A DNA stretch of 8,192 nt from Candidatus Aerophobota bacterium (GTDB taxonomy: Bacteria > Aerophobota > Aerophobia > Aerophobales > JAGHCO01). Position 1 is the stretch's first letter. The number at the start of each line of letters is the position of its first letter. Positions 1 through 6,006 of this stretch are shown here, piece by piece. Made by a program: the position numbers and the translations under genes. The stretch covers positions 1 through 8,192 of the forward strand of contig JAGHCO010000191.1 of the NCBI GenBank assembly GCA_021160405.1, read 5' to 3'. The notes under the pieces are model-generated. The model did not search any database and was not told the origin of the DNA. It saw only the letters and a list, made by a program, of their open reading frames with translations.

Positions 1-63
1 AAATACAGGGTATACAGAAGATTATATAAAGCTTTAAAAAAGATAAATTCTAAGTTAATTTGA
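1..63 (+). CDS. 3' end of a probable FGGY-family carbohydrate kinase (partial)
   Basis: Frame 1 is open from the window edge to a TGA at 61-63 and encodes 20 residues ending in KALKKINSKLI. The pattern Y-x3-Y-x2-LY-x-ALK-x-I-x3-L resembles the extreme C-terminus of xylulokinase-like FGGY sugar kinases, which often read YxxYRxLYPALKPIxxxL. The catalytic parts lie outside the window, so only this tail supports the call. A sugar kinase gene just upstream of a sugar-uptake operon makes sense in context. The promoter of the next operon overlaps the stop codon. With so few residues a chance match is possible. The sequence directly upstream would settle it. Confidence 0.45.
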   Translation, partial: KYRVYRRLYKALKKINSKLI

Positions 64-77
64 CTACCTAATTAACT
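53..77. promoter_or_regulatory. Perfect inverted repeat overlapping the -35 box; probable operator
   Basis: AGTTAATT (53-60) and AATTAACT (70-77) are exact reverse complements separated by 9 bp. The element covers the kinase stop codon and the -35 hexamer (60-65). A dyad at this place is typical of a binding site for a dimeric repressor that blocks RNA polymerase. It is AT-rich and not followed by a T-run, so it is a poor terminator. The regulator is not encoded in the window. Confidence 0.45.
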
Positions 78-88
78 GAGGGTATACT
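60..88 (+). promoter_or_regulatory. Probable sigma70-type promoter of the sugar operon
   Basis: TTGACT (60-65; consensus TTGACA) and TATACT (83-88; consensus TATAAT) are separated by exactly 17 bp. Each box differs from consensus by one base. Transcription should start near 94-96, giving a leader of about 240 nt before the binding-protein start at 338. It is the only well-spaced promoter I found ahead of the operon, and it sits in the expected gap after the upstream gene. Confidence 0.6.
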
Positions 89-337
89 TTAAGCAAGTGT
101 AGCATTCTAAAATTAAAGGTGATAGAAAAAGCCGGGATAAGATAGGTAAGGCCTTTAGTAATAGACTAAAAAAGAGAAAATTAAAAAGAGATAAAACAAG
201 TTATGTTAGATTTTTAAAGAGTAGAAGAGCAGGCCCGGAAGGAGGTGAGGAAATAAGAAAACCTGCTTGGCAGGGAGGGCCGATTAAAAAGAAAAATTTT
301 CATGAGGATAGATAACCTACATCTCAGGGAGGTTAAG
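89..337 (+). other. Long purine-rich untranslated leader of the sugar operon
   Basis: These roughly 250 bases hold no convincing gene. They are rich in A and G and contain several inverted repeats. TTTAGT (154-159) can pair with ACTAAA (165-170). AGCAGG (228-233) can pair with CCTGCT (262-267). CCTGC (262-266) can instead pair with GCAGG (270-274), so the last two pairings exclude each other. GGCCC (232-236) can also pair with GGGCC (277-281). A near-perfect Shine-Dalgarno sequence, AAGGAGGTGA (239-248), is not followed by ATG, GTG or TTG at a usable distance. I recognise no known riboswitch class. The region may be a regulatory leader or only a long 5' UTR. Confidence 0.35.
326..333 (+). promoter_or_regulatory. 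Ribosome binding site that fixes the binding-protein start at 338
   Basis: AGGGAGGT, with its GGAGG core at 328-332, ends 5 nt before ATG 338. The in-frame ATG at 302 has only AT-rich sequence before it. Starting there would put 12 mostly polar residues ahead of a normal signal peptide, so 338 is preferred. Confidence 0.8.
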
Positions 338-1387
338 ATGAGAAGAGGAAGATTATTTTTAATAGGGGTATTGATACTCACCACTATTCTAATGGTGAGT
401 AGTTTAGGTGTCTGCGCAAAAAAAACTATAAGAATTGGTTATGCTGCTCCCTCTTTAATGGACGAAGGACAAGTCGCAATTCGTGAAGGTGCATATGTTA
501 CAGCAAAAAAGTTCGGATGGGCATTTACTACTACAGATGCAGAGAGAGATGCTTCTAAACAGATAAACCAAATAGAGTCTTTGCTAGCAAGAGGTATAGA
601 TGCTCTTGTTTTTGTACCTGTTGATAGTGCAGCTTTAACCGTATCTGTGGAAAAAGCGAATAAATTAGGGATACCAGTTATTACCATTGATCGAAAGACT
701 ACAGGAGGGAAATTACTTCTTACTGTACAATCGGATAACTATTTAGCTGGTAAGCAAGCAGGGGAGTATATGGTTAAATTACTAAAACGAAAATATGGGG
801 AACCGAAAGGATTGGTATTAGAACTCCAAGGAGCTCTCGGAACAAATGTAGCTCAACTTAGGGGAAAGGGATTCAATGATGTGATGGCTAAGTATTCCGA
901 TATTAAAGTAATTAGTAAGCCAACTAATTGGTATCCTGATAAAGGAGCAGCTATTACTGAAGATATATTAACAGCTCACCCTGAACTTGATGGTATTTAC
1001 TGGCATAGTGACTGTATTGGTGCTGGTGTGGTTCCTGCTCTTGAGAGGTTGGGAAAATTAAAGTTGATTGGAGAACCTGGTCATATCTTCTTGGTAGGAA
1101 TTGACGGCACTAGAGTGATGTTAGGCTATATTAGAGAAAAGAAAGTCGATGCAACTATGTCCCAGCCTTTATTAGATCATGGTAAAGTAGCCTTAGAATT
1201 TTTACGTGCGCATTTCCAAGGTGAGGCGATACCTACTTCGGGTCTAGTGATAGAACCCGGTGCGCTTTGGTCACCAGCTCATATCCAAATGGTAAATACC
1301 GGCCCTTTAATCAATTTGGCTACTACTCCGGTTGATCTCACTAATGTGGATGATCCAAGACTATGGGGTAACATGAAGAAAAAATAG
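338..1387 (+). CDS. Periplasmic sugar-binding protein of a CUT2-type ABC importer (RbsB-like)
   Basis: This 349-residue protein captures a monosaccharide-like ligand outside the membrane and delivers it to the permease encoded next. A signal peptide is clear: basic MRRGR, a hydrophobic core at about 6-24, then a probable cut after VCA (residues 25-27). C26 is not in a good lipobox, so a soluble or weakly anchored protein is likelier than a lipoprotein. The rest matches the Peripla_BP_4/RbsB fold: IRIGYAAPS (31-39), PVITIDR (113-119 region) where D/R pairs bind ribose in RbsB, a GTNVAQLRGKGF hinge region (169-179), VGIDGT (253-258) and ATMSQ (272-276). The tail NVDDPRLWGN (336-345) is common in CUT2 binding proteins. 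Ligand identity cannot be inferred; the RbsB asparagine in the second lobe appears to be serine (S224). The chosen start is set by a strong ribosome binding site. The gene is first in the operon and is followed by a hairpin that probably raises its expression over downstream genes. Confidence 0.9.
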   Translation: MRRGRLFLIGVLILTTILMVSSLGVCAKKTIRIGYAAPSLMDEGQVAIREGAYVTAKKFGWAFTTTDAERDASKQINQIESLLARGIDALVFVPVDSAALTVSVEKANKLGIPVITIDRKTTGGKLLLTVQSDNYLAGKQAGEYMVKLLKRKYGEPKGLVLELQGALGTNVAQLRGKGFNDVMAKYSDIKVISKPTNWYPDKGAAITEDILTAHPELDGIYWHSDCIGAGVVPALERLGKLKLIGEPGHIFLVGIDGTRVMLGYIREKKVDATMSQPLLDHGKVALEFLRAHFQGEAIPTSGLVIEPGALWSPAHIQMVNTGPLINLATTPVDLTNVDDPRLWGNMKKK

Positions 1388-1396
1388 TACCGTTTA

Positions 1397-1430
1397 GGGA
1401 GAACCTTATTCCTAAGGTTCTCCCTTTATT
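1397..1430 (+). terminator. Intercistronic hairpin, probable partial terminator or mRNA stabiliser
   Basis: GGGAGAACCTTA (1397-1408) and TAAGGTTCTCCC (1413-1424) form a perfect 12-bp stem with a 4-nt TTCC loop, followed by TTTATT. It starts 10 bases after the binding-protein stop codon and 61 bases before the permease start. The short, interrupted T-run suggests incomplete termination. Such hairpins between binding-protein and permease genes commonly let the binding protein be made in excess. No second clear promoter follows, so the rest of the operon probably depends on readthrough. Confidence 0.75.
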
Positions 1431-1484
1431 GTAATAAAATAAATTTAGTAGAAGCAGAATAACTTTTAGGAGAAAAAGAAAGGA

Positions 1485-2540
1485 ATGGAAAACAAGCTAA
1501 ATTCTGAGTCTTTCCTAGAAAAGATTAATTTGTTTGGACTAAAATCACTGGTAATTTCTGGAGCTAAAAAGGACAAATTAAAAAATGTTGTAAGAATAAT
1601 AGTTCTGGACTACTCTATTTGGATTATTCTGTTTGGGATTGTAATGATTCTTTCTTCCTTGACTAGTCGTTTTTTGACAACTGTAAATTTAATGAATATT
1701 TTACTTCACTCCTCTATCTTAGGTGTGGTAGTAATAGGAGAATCTATATGTCTTCTCTCAGGAAAGTTTGACCTTTCTGTGGGTTCAACTGTCGGATTAA
1801 GCGGAGCTCTAGCAGCGTGGTTAATGGTTACCGGACAACCTGCTGCTTCAGGATGGGCACTTCATCCTATTCCTGCTATTTTAATCGTGTTACTTGTAGG
1901 TATAGGGATTGGGTTATTTAATGGGTTTTTCATAGCCAAAGTAGGTATGAATCCTTTGTTGACTACACTTGCTAGCATGATTTTTCTTCGAGGGATGGCA
2001 CTTATTGTAACCTCTGGAGAAAGCCTGTATAATTTTCCTCCTTCATACCAATTCTTGGGAGGGGGAACAATTGGCCCTGTACCTACCGCTGTAGTCATTA
2101 TGTTAGCTTTATATATAATATTTCATTTTATTTTGAACTGTAAGAAAATTGGAAGGCATATCTACATAGTTGGGGGCAATCCTGAAGCAGCCAGGGCCTG
2201 TGGAATAAGTGTAGAGAAAGTTGTGATGCTTGCATTTATGATGAGTGGTTTTCTTGCTGCAGTTGGAGGTATTTTGCTTTCTAGCCGTTTGAACTCAGCT
2301 CAAACGATTTCTGGAAGTGGGATGGAGCTCGACGCAATAGCTGCTTCAGTAATAGGAGGTATTAGTTTACAGGGCGGTAGAGGGATTTTGCTTAATACTA
2401 TTGCTGGAGTTTTGGTAATAGAAAGTATAAGAACAGGATTAGTTTTATTAGATGTACCTGCCTTCTGGATTCGTTGTACTATGGGATTTGTTATTTTTCT
2501 TGCTATATTAATGGATACACTTAAAGTAAAATTAAAATAG
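1485..2540 (+). CDS. CUT2-type sugar ABC transporter permease (RbsC-like)
   Basis: The 351-residue protein is an inner-membrane subunit of the BPD_transp_2 family, expected to work as a homodimer because no second permease is encoded nearby. A polar N-terminal stretch of about 40 residues precedes hydrophobic segments near 43-59, 74-92, 98-116, 129-150, 157-177, 199-218, 245-266, 284-293, 302-322 and 329-347. Family motifs include LSGKFDLSVGSTVGLSG (91-107), GLFNGFFIAKVGMNPLLTTL (143-162), the cytoplasmic loop GGNPEAARACGIS (230-242) that should contact the ATPase, and SVIGGISLQGGRG (288-300). The N-terminal extension is somewhat long for RbsC. An AGGAG (1468-1472) sits 12 nt before the ATG, a slightly wide spacing. 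The ATPase gene begins 11 bases after the stop. Confidence 0.9.
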   Translation: MENKLNSESFLEKINLFGLKSLVISGAKKDKLKNVVRIIVLDYSIWIILFGIVMILSSLTSRFLTTVNLMNILLHSSILGVVVIGESICLLSGKFDLSVGSTVGLSGALAAWLMVTGQPAASGWALHPIPAILIVLLVGIGIGLFNGFFIAKVGMNPLLTTLASMIFLRGMALIVTSGESLYNFPPSYQFLGGGTIGPVPTAVVIMLALYIIFHFILNCKKIGRHIYIVGGNPEAARACGISVEKVVMLAFMMSGFLAAVGGILLSSRLNSAQTISGSGMELDAIAASVIGGISLQGGRGILLNTIAGVLVIESIRTGLVLLDVPAFWIRCTMGFVIFLAILMDTLKVKLK

Positions 2541-2551
2541 GAAAGATTAAA

Positions 2552-3301
2552 ATGGAGAAAATTCCTATCATAAAAATGGTGAATATCTCTAAGAATTTTG
2601 GTGCTGTTAAAGCTTTACAAGATGTAAACTTTGAAGTTTACCCCTGTGAGGTGGTAGCGCTTGTAGGTGACAATGGAGCTGGAAAATCAACTTTAATGAA
2701 AATTTTGGCAGGGGTTTACCCTCCGAGTAGAGGTGAGATATTTATTGAAGGAGAGAAGGTTAACTTTACCAGCCCAGCTGATGCTATTAGTAGGGGAATT
2801 CAGATGATATATCAAGATTTAGCAGTAGCAGATAATATCGATGTAGCAGGGAATATTTTTTTAGGAAGAGAGCTTGAAAAAAAAGCTTTAGGAGGGTTTA
2901 CAAAAATAATAGATAAAAAGAGAATGGAAGAACTGGCTTGGGAGGCTTTAGAGAGAGTAAAGATTAATATTGGATCAGTAAGAGAAAAAGTCGAAAATCT
3001 TTCTGGGGGACAGAGGCAGGCAGTAGCTATAGCAAGGGCAATCTCTGCAAAAGCTAAAATCATAATTATGGATGAGCCTGCTGCTGCTCTAGGTGTAAAG
3101 GAAACTCATGAACTTTTAGAACTTATAAAGGATTTAAAGGAGAAGAAAATCGCTGTAGTTTATATAAGTCACAGACTGGAAAATATTTTTGAAGTTAGTG
3201 ACCGAGTTATTGTGTTAAAAGGAGGAAAACGAATAGCTGATAGACAAACTAAAGATACAACTATGGAAAAAATTAGACAACTAATAGTAGAGGGAGTTTA
3301 G
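2552..3301 (+). CDS. Sugar ABC transporter ATP-binding protein, single-domain (FrcA-like)
   Basis: This 249-residue cytoplasmic ATPase powers the importer encoded upstream. All nucleotide-binding motifs are intact: Walker A GDNGAGKST (39-47), Q-loop Q88 in IYQDL, signature LSGGQ (150-154), Walker B IIIMDE (170-175) and switch histidine H207 in YISHRLE. Sequence details (DEPAAALGVKE, VYISHRLENIF) place it in the CUT2 sugar group. Most CUT2 ATPases, such as RbsA and XylG, are tandem two-domain proteins of about 500 residues. This one is a single domain, like FrcA, and should dimerise. Its end is a proper stop codon with the next gene starting at once, so it is not a truncation. The ribosome binding site is weak (GGAAAG overlapping the permease stop), suggesting translational coupling. 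Confidence 0.92.
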   Translation: MEKIPIIKMVNISKNFGAVKALQDVNFEVYPCEVVALVGDNGAGKSTLMKILAGVYPPSRGEIFIEGEKVNFTSPADAISRGIQMIYQDLAVADNIDVAGNIFLGRELEKKALGGFTKIIDKKRMEELAWEALERVKINIGSVREKVENLSGGQRQAVAIARAISAKAKIIIMDEPAAALGVKETHELLELIKDLKEKKIAVVYISHRLENIFEVSDRVIVLKGGKRIADRQTKDTTMEKIRQLIVEGV

Positions 3302-3976
3302 ATGAAGATAGGAAGAATAGTTGATCTAAGCCACAAATTATATCCTGGAGAAGAGGAGTATAAACTGGAGGTAAGCTATCATTTTGTTGATGAACTCTAT
3401 CCTCAGTATAAACGTAGACCCAATGATTGGTACATTTTAAGTGAGGTGAGCTTCATTCCCCATATAGGAACACATATAGAGGTTCCTTATCACTATTTAA
3501 AGGAAGGAAAAGATATTTCTGCGTTTCCAATTGAGAAATTAATTGGAGAAGCTGTTGTACTTGATTTTACCCATAAAAAAGTTGGAGAAGCCATCGATAA
3601 AGAAGATATAGAAGTTTATCAGAATGAGATAAAAAAGGGAGATATAGTTCTTATCAAAACAGGTCTTAGTAAATTTTACAGAACTCCCAAAGCACACGAT
3701 AGACCCTACTTAACTCCTGGAGCTGTAAGTTGGCTAATCCAAAAAAAAATAAATTGTTTGGGAGTTGACTGTTCGGGGATAGATCCAAAAGGGTTTGATT
3801 ATCAGATAAATCATGAGGCTCTTTTTAAAAATGATATTCCCCTAATTGAGTACTTAAATAATCTGGATCAATTAAGAGAAAAGCGAACCTTCTTAGTTGT
3901 TCTACCTGTGCCAATCAAGGGGCTAGAGGCTTTTCCGGTTCGAGTAATTGCTATAGAAGGGCTTACTTCAAGATAA
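3302..3976 (+). CDS. Cyclase-family (kynurenine-formamidase-like) metal-dependent hydrolase
   Basis: The 224-residue protein belongs to the cyclase family (PF04199), whose best-known member KynB hydrolyses N-formylkynurenine. Length is near the family norm. The metal-binding motif reads HIGTHIEVPYH (54-64), supplying H54, H58 and H64. The usual aspartate of HxGTHxDxPxH is glutamate here (E60). H171 and E183 lie 12 residues apart, matching the second metal-site histidine and glutamate of KynB. No tryptophan-degradation gene is nearby. The position between a sugar transporter and sugar-catabolic enzymes suggests hydrolysis of a sugar-derived lactone, amide or cyclic intermediate, but this is inference. 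The ATG directly abuts the ATPase stop codon, with AGGGAG (3291-3296) as ribosome binding site, so the two are probably coupled. Confidence 0.85.
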   Translation: MKIGRIVDLSHKLYPGEEEYKLEVSYHFVDELYPQYKRRPNDWYILSEVSFIPHIGTHIEVPYHYLKEGKDISAFPIEKLIGEAVVLDFTHKKVGEAIDKEDIEVYQNEIKKGDIVLIKTGLSKFYRTPKAHDRPYLTPGAVSWLIQKKINCLGVDCSGIDPKGFDYQINHEALFKNDIPLIEYLNNLDQLREKRTFLVVLPVPIKGLEAFPVRVIAIEGLTSR

Positions 3977-4011
3977 ATCATCAAAAGGCGAATGGAAGAG
4001 GCTAATGAAAA

Positions 4012-4965
4012 ATGGAAAAGGTTAAGTTATTAAAGATCTATAGAAAGATGTTGGAGATAAGAAGGTTTGAGGAAAAACTATACTCTCTATTTCTTACTGG
4101 AATAGTGCCAGGGACAATGCATCAGTATATTGGTCAAGAAGCTATAGCTGTAGGAGTATGTGAAAATCTTAGAGAAAATGACTATATCACCACTACCCAT
4201 CGGGGGCACGGTCATTACCTTGCCAAGGGAGCCCCTTTAAAGGAATTGATGGCTGAACTATTTGCAAAAAAAACCGGCTGTTGCAGGGGAATGGGTGGTT
4301 CCATGCATATTGCTAAGCTATCCTCTGGTATTCTCGGGGGAGGTGGTATTGTAGGTGCTGGGATTCCTATAGCCTGTGGTGCAGCTCTCTCAGCTAAAAT
4401 TAGAAAAAAAGGTCAGATAGTAGCCTGTTTTTTCGGAGATGGTGCTGTGAACACTGGAGCTTTTCACGAAGGTGTGAATTTGGCTGCAGTATGGAAACTT
4501 CCTATAATTTTTGTCTGTGAAAATAATTTATATGCTTTTTCTACTCCTATAAAAGAGGCGGTAGCCATAGAGAACATTGCTGAGCGGGCAAGAGGTTACG
4601 GGATCCCGGGTATAGCAGTAAATGGTAACGATGTTTTAGAAGTTTATGAAATTGCTTATCAGGCTATCAAGAAAGCTAGAGAAGGTAGAGGACCAACTCT
4701 TATTGAATGTAAGACTTACAGATACAAAGGGCACGCTCGTTTTGACCCTGGTACTTATAGACCTCGCGAGGAGGTTGAAGAATGGTTGAGGAAAGATCCT
4801 TTGGTTCTATATCAGAGAAAGCTCATCGAAATGGGGATCATTGATGAGAAGAAAAGCGAAGAGATTGAGCAAGAGGTAAGGAAGAGTATTGAAGAAGCTA
4901 TAAAGTTTGCTAAAGCGAGTCCAGAACCAGATATAAAAAATTCATTGGAGTATGTATATGCCTGA
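4012..4965 (+). CDS. TPP-dependent dehydrogenase E1 component, alpha subunit (AcoA/PdhA-like)
   Basis: This 317-residue protein is the alpha half of a heterotetrameric thiamine-diphosphate enzyme. The TPP/Mg binding motif starts at GDGAVN (142-147) and ends at the NN pair (171-172), with the usual spacing. THRGHGHYLAKG (62-73), CCRGMGGSMH (90-99) and the C-terminal RYKGHARFDPG (237-247) active-site loop are conserved. The RGHGH form is frequent in acetoin dehydrogenase AcoA as well as pyruvate and branched-chain E1 alpha subunits, so the substrate is not certain. The family decarboxylates 2-oxoacids or cleaves acetoin and passes the acyl group to a lipoyl-bearing E2. No E2 or E3 gene follows here. 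GAGG (3998-4001) is a plausible ribosome binding site. The gene starts 35 bases after the hydrolase and overlaps the beta subunit gene. Confidence 0.9.
   Translation: MEKVKLLKIYRKMLEIRRFEEKLYSLFLTGIVPGTMHQYIGQEAIAVGVCENLRENDYITTTHRGHGHYLAKGAPLKELMAELFAKKTGCCRGMGGSMHIAKLSSGILGGGGIVGAGIPIACGAALSAKIRKKGQIVACFFGDGAVNTGAFHEGVNLAAVWKLPIIFVCENNLYAFSTPIKEAVAIENIAERARGYGIPGIAVNGNDVLEVYEIAYQAIKKAREGRGPTLIECKTYRYKGHARFDPGTYRPREEVEEWLRKDPLVLYQRKLIEMGIIDEKKSEEIEQEVRKSIEEAIKFAKASPEPDIKNSLEYVYA
4947..4950 (+). promoter_or_regulatory. Ribosome binding site that decides the E1 beta start
   Basis: GGAG lies inside the end of the E1 alpha gene. It is 7 nt from the ATG at 4958 but only 1 nt from the in-frame ATG at 4952. 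The 4958 start gives an 8-base overlap with the alpha gene (ATGCCTGA), a usual arrangement for coupled translation of partner subunits. Confidence 0.65.
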
Positions 4966-5995
4966 GATAAAGCAGATAGATACAATTGCAGAAGCTTTAC
5001 GTGAGGCACTTCGAGAGGAAATGCAAAGAGATCCAGCGGTTATCCTTTTAGGGGAAGATATTGGAGAATTTGGAGGTGCTTTTCAAGTTACGAGAGGGCT
5101 GATAAAGGAGTTTGGAAAAGAAAGAGTAAGAAATACACCTATTTCAGAGACTGCCATAATTGGAACAGCAATAGGGGCAGCTTTAACTGGTATGCGTCCT
5201 GTAGCTGAGATTCAATACGCTGATTTTTTAACCTGTTGTATGGATCAGATTGTAAATCAAGCAGCTAAGATTCGTCTTATGACAGGAGGACAAGCTAAGG
5301 TTCCCATAGTAATAAGGGCACAAGTAGGATCTGCTACAAGGGGAGCCCAGCACGGACAAAGTGTAGAAGCTTGGTTTATGCATACTCCTGGTCTAAAAGT
5401 TGCTGTTCCCTCCACACCTTATGAAGCTAAAGGCCTTTTAAAGATGGCCATAAGAGATGACAACCCTGTTATGTTTTTTGAACATAAGCTTTTGTATGGA
5501 AGTAGGTCTCCCGGAGGTAAACTTAAAGGAACCGAAGGAGCAGTTACAACAGTTAAACCTGCCCCGTACGAGGAGTATACTATTCCGTTTGGTAAGGCGG
5601 ATGTAAAAAAAGAAGGCAAGGATGTAACTGTTGTTGCCACTTTATTGATGGTCCATAAAGCTCTTAGGGTCGCTGAGAGACTGGAAAAAGAAGAAGGGAT
5701 AAGTGTAGAAGTAATCGATCCTTGTACTTTAGTTCCTTTGGATGAGGAAACTATCTTAAATTCGGTAAAGAAAACAGGCCGATTGGTAGTTATTAGTGAG
5801 GACTGTACGAGAGGTGGAGTAGGGTCTGAAATAGCTGCTATAGTAGCAGAGAAAGCTTTAGATTTTTTGGACGCTCCTATTAAAAGAGTGGGAGCTTTAA
5901 ACACACCTATACCCTTTGCTCCAAATGTGGAAAAGCATGTTATTCCAAGCGAAGAAAGGATATTTCTTGCAATAAAAGAAGTTCTTTCCTCCTGA
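4958..5995 (+). CDS. TPP-dependent dehydrogenase E1 component, beta subunit (AcoB/PdhB-like)
   Basis: The 345-residue beta subunit pairs with the alpha subunit encoded just upstream. Conserved features in order are GEDIGEFGGAFQVTRGL (32-48), the TPP-activating glutamate in NTPISET (E64), the tract QIVNQAAKIRLMTGG (97-111), the catalytic histidine region GAQHGQSVEAWF (129-140, H132), PGLKVAVPSTPYEAKGLL and the C-terminal transketolase-type domain with SEDCTRGGVGSEIAA. GAQHxQS is shared by pyruvate, branched-chain and acetoin E1 beta subunits, so the sequence does not choose between them. Length is normal. The start is placed at 4958, not 4952, from ribosome-binding-site spacing; the two differ by two residues. 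The 8-base overlap points to equal production of both subunits. Confidence 0.9.
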   Translation: MPEIKQIDTIAEALREALREEMQRDPAVILLGEDIGEFGGAFQVTRGLIKEFGKERVRNTPISETAIIGTAIGAALTGMRPVAEIQYADFLTCCMDQIVNQAAKIRLMTGGQAKVPIVIRAQVGSATRGAQHGQSVEAWFMHTPGLKVAVPSTPYEAKGLLKMAIRDDNPVMFFEHKLLYGSRSPGGKLKGTEGAVTTVKPAPYEEYTIPFGKADVKKEGKDVTVVATLLMVHKALRVAERLEKEEGISVEVIDPCTLVPLDEETILNSVKKTGRLVVISEDCTRGGVGSEIAAIVAEKALDFLDAPIKRVGALNTPIPFAPNVEKHVIPSEERIFLAIKEVLSS

Positions 5996-6006
5996 AAAGT
6001 GTATCA

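Noticed and set aside
154..170. TTTAGT/ACTAAA hairpin in the leader as a terminator for the upstream kinase gene
   Set aside because: The stem is short and AT-rich and is followed by A-rich, not T-rich, sequence on the + strand. It also lies downstream of the likely new promoter.
103..315. A 70-codon stop-free stretch in the leader, very rich in Lys and Arg, ending at TAA 313-315
   Set aside because: It has no ATG, GTG or TTG start in frame. Its basic composition follows from the purine-rich DNA, and it shows no recognisable motif.
302..337. Upstream ATG at 302 as start of the binding protein
   Set aside because: There is no ribosome binding site before it, and it would add a polar segment ahead of a normal signal peptide. 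ATG 338 has a strong site.
5419..5904. A 161-codon open frame on the minus strand within the E1 beta gene
   Set aside because: It lies wholly antisense to a clearly conserved gene and shows no family motif. Its composition is that of a reverse-strand shadow.
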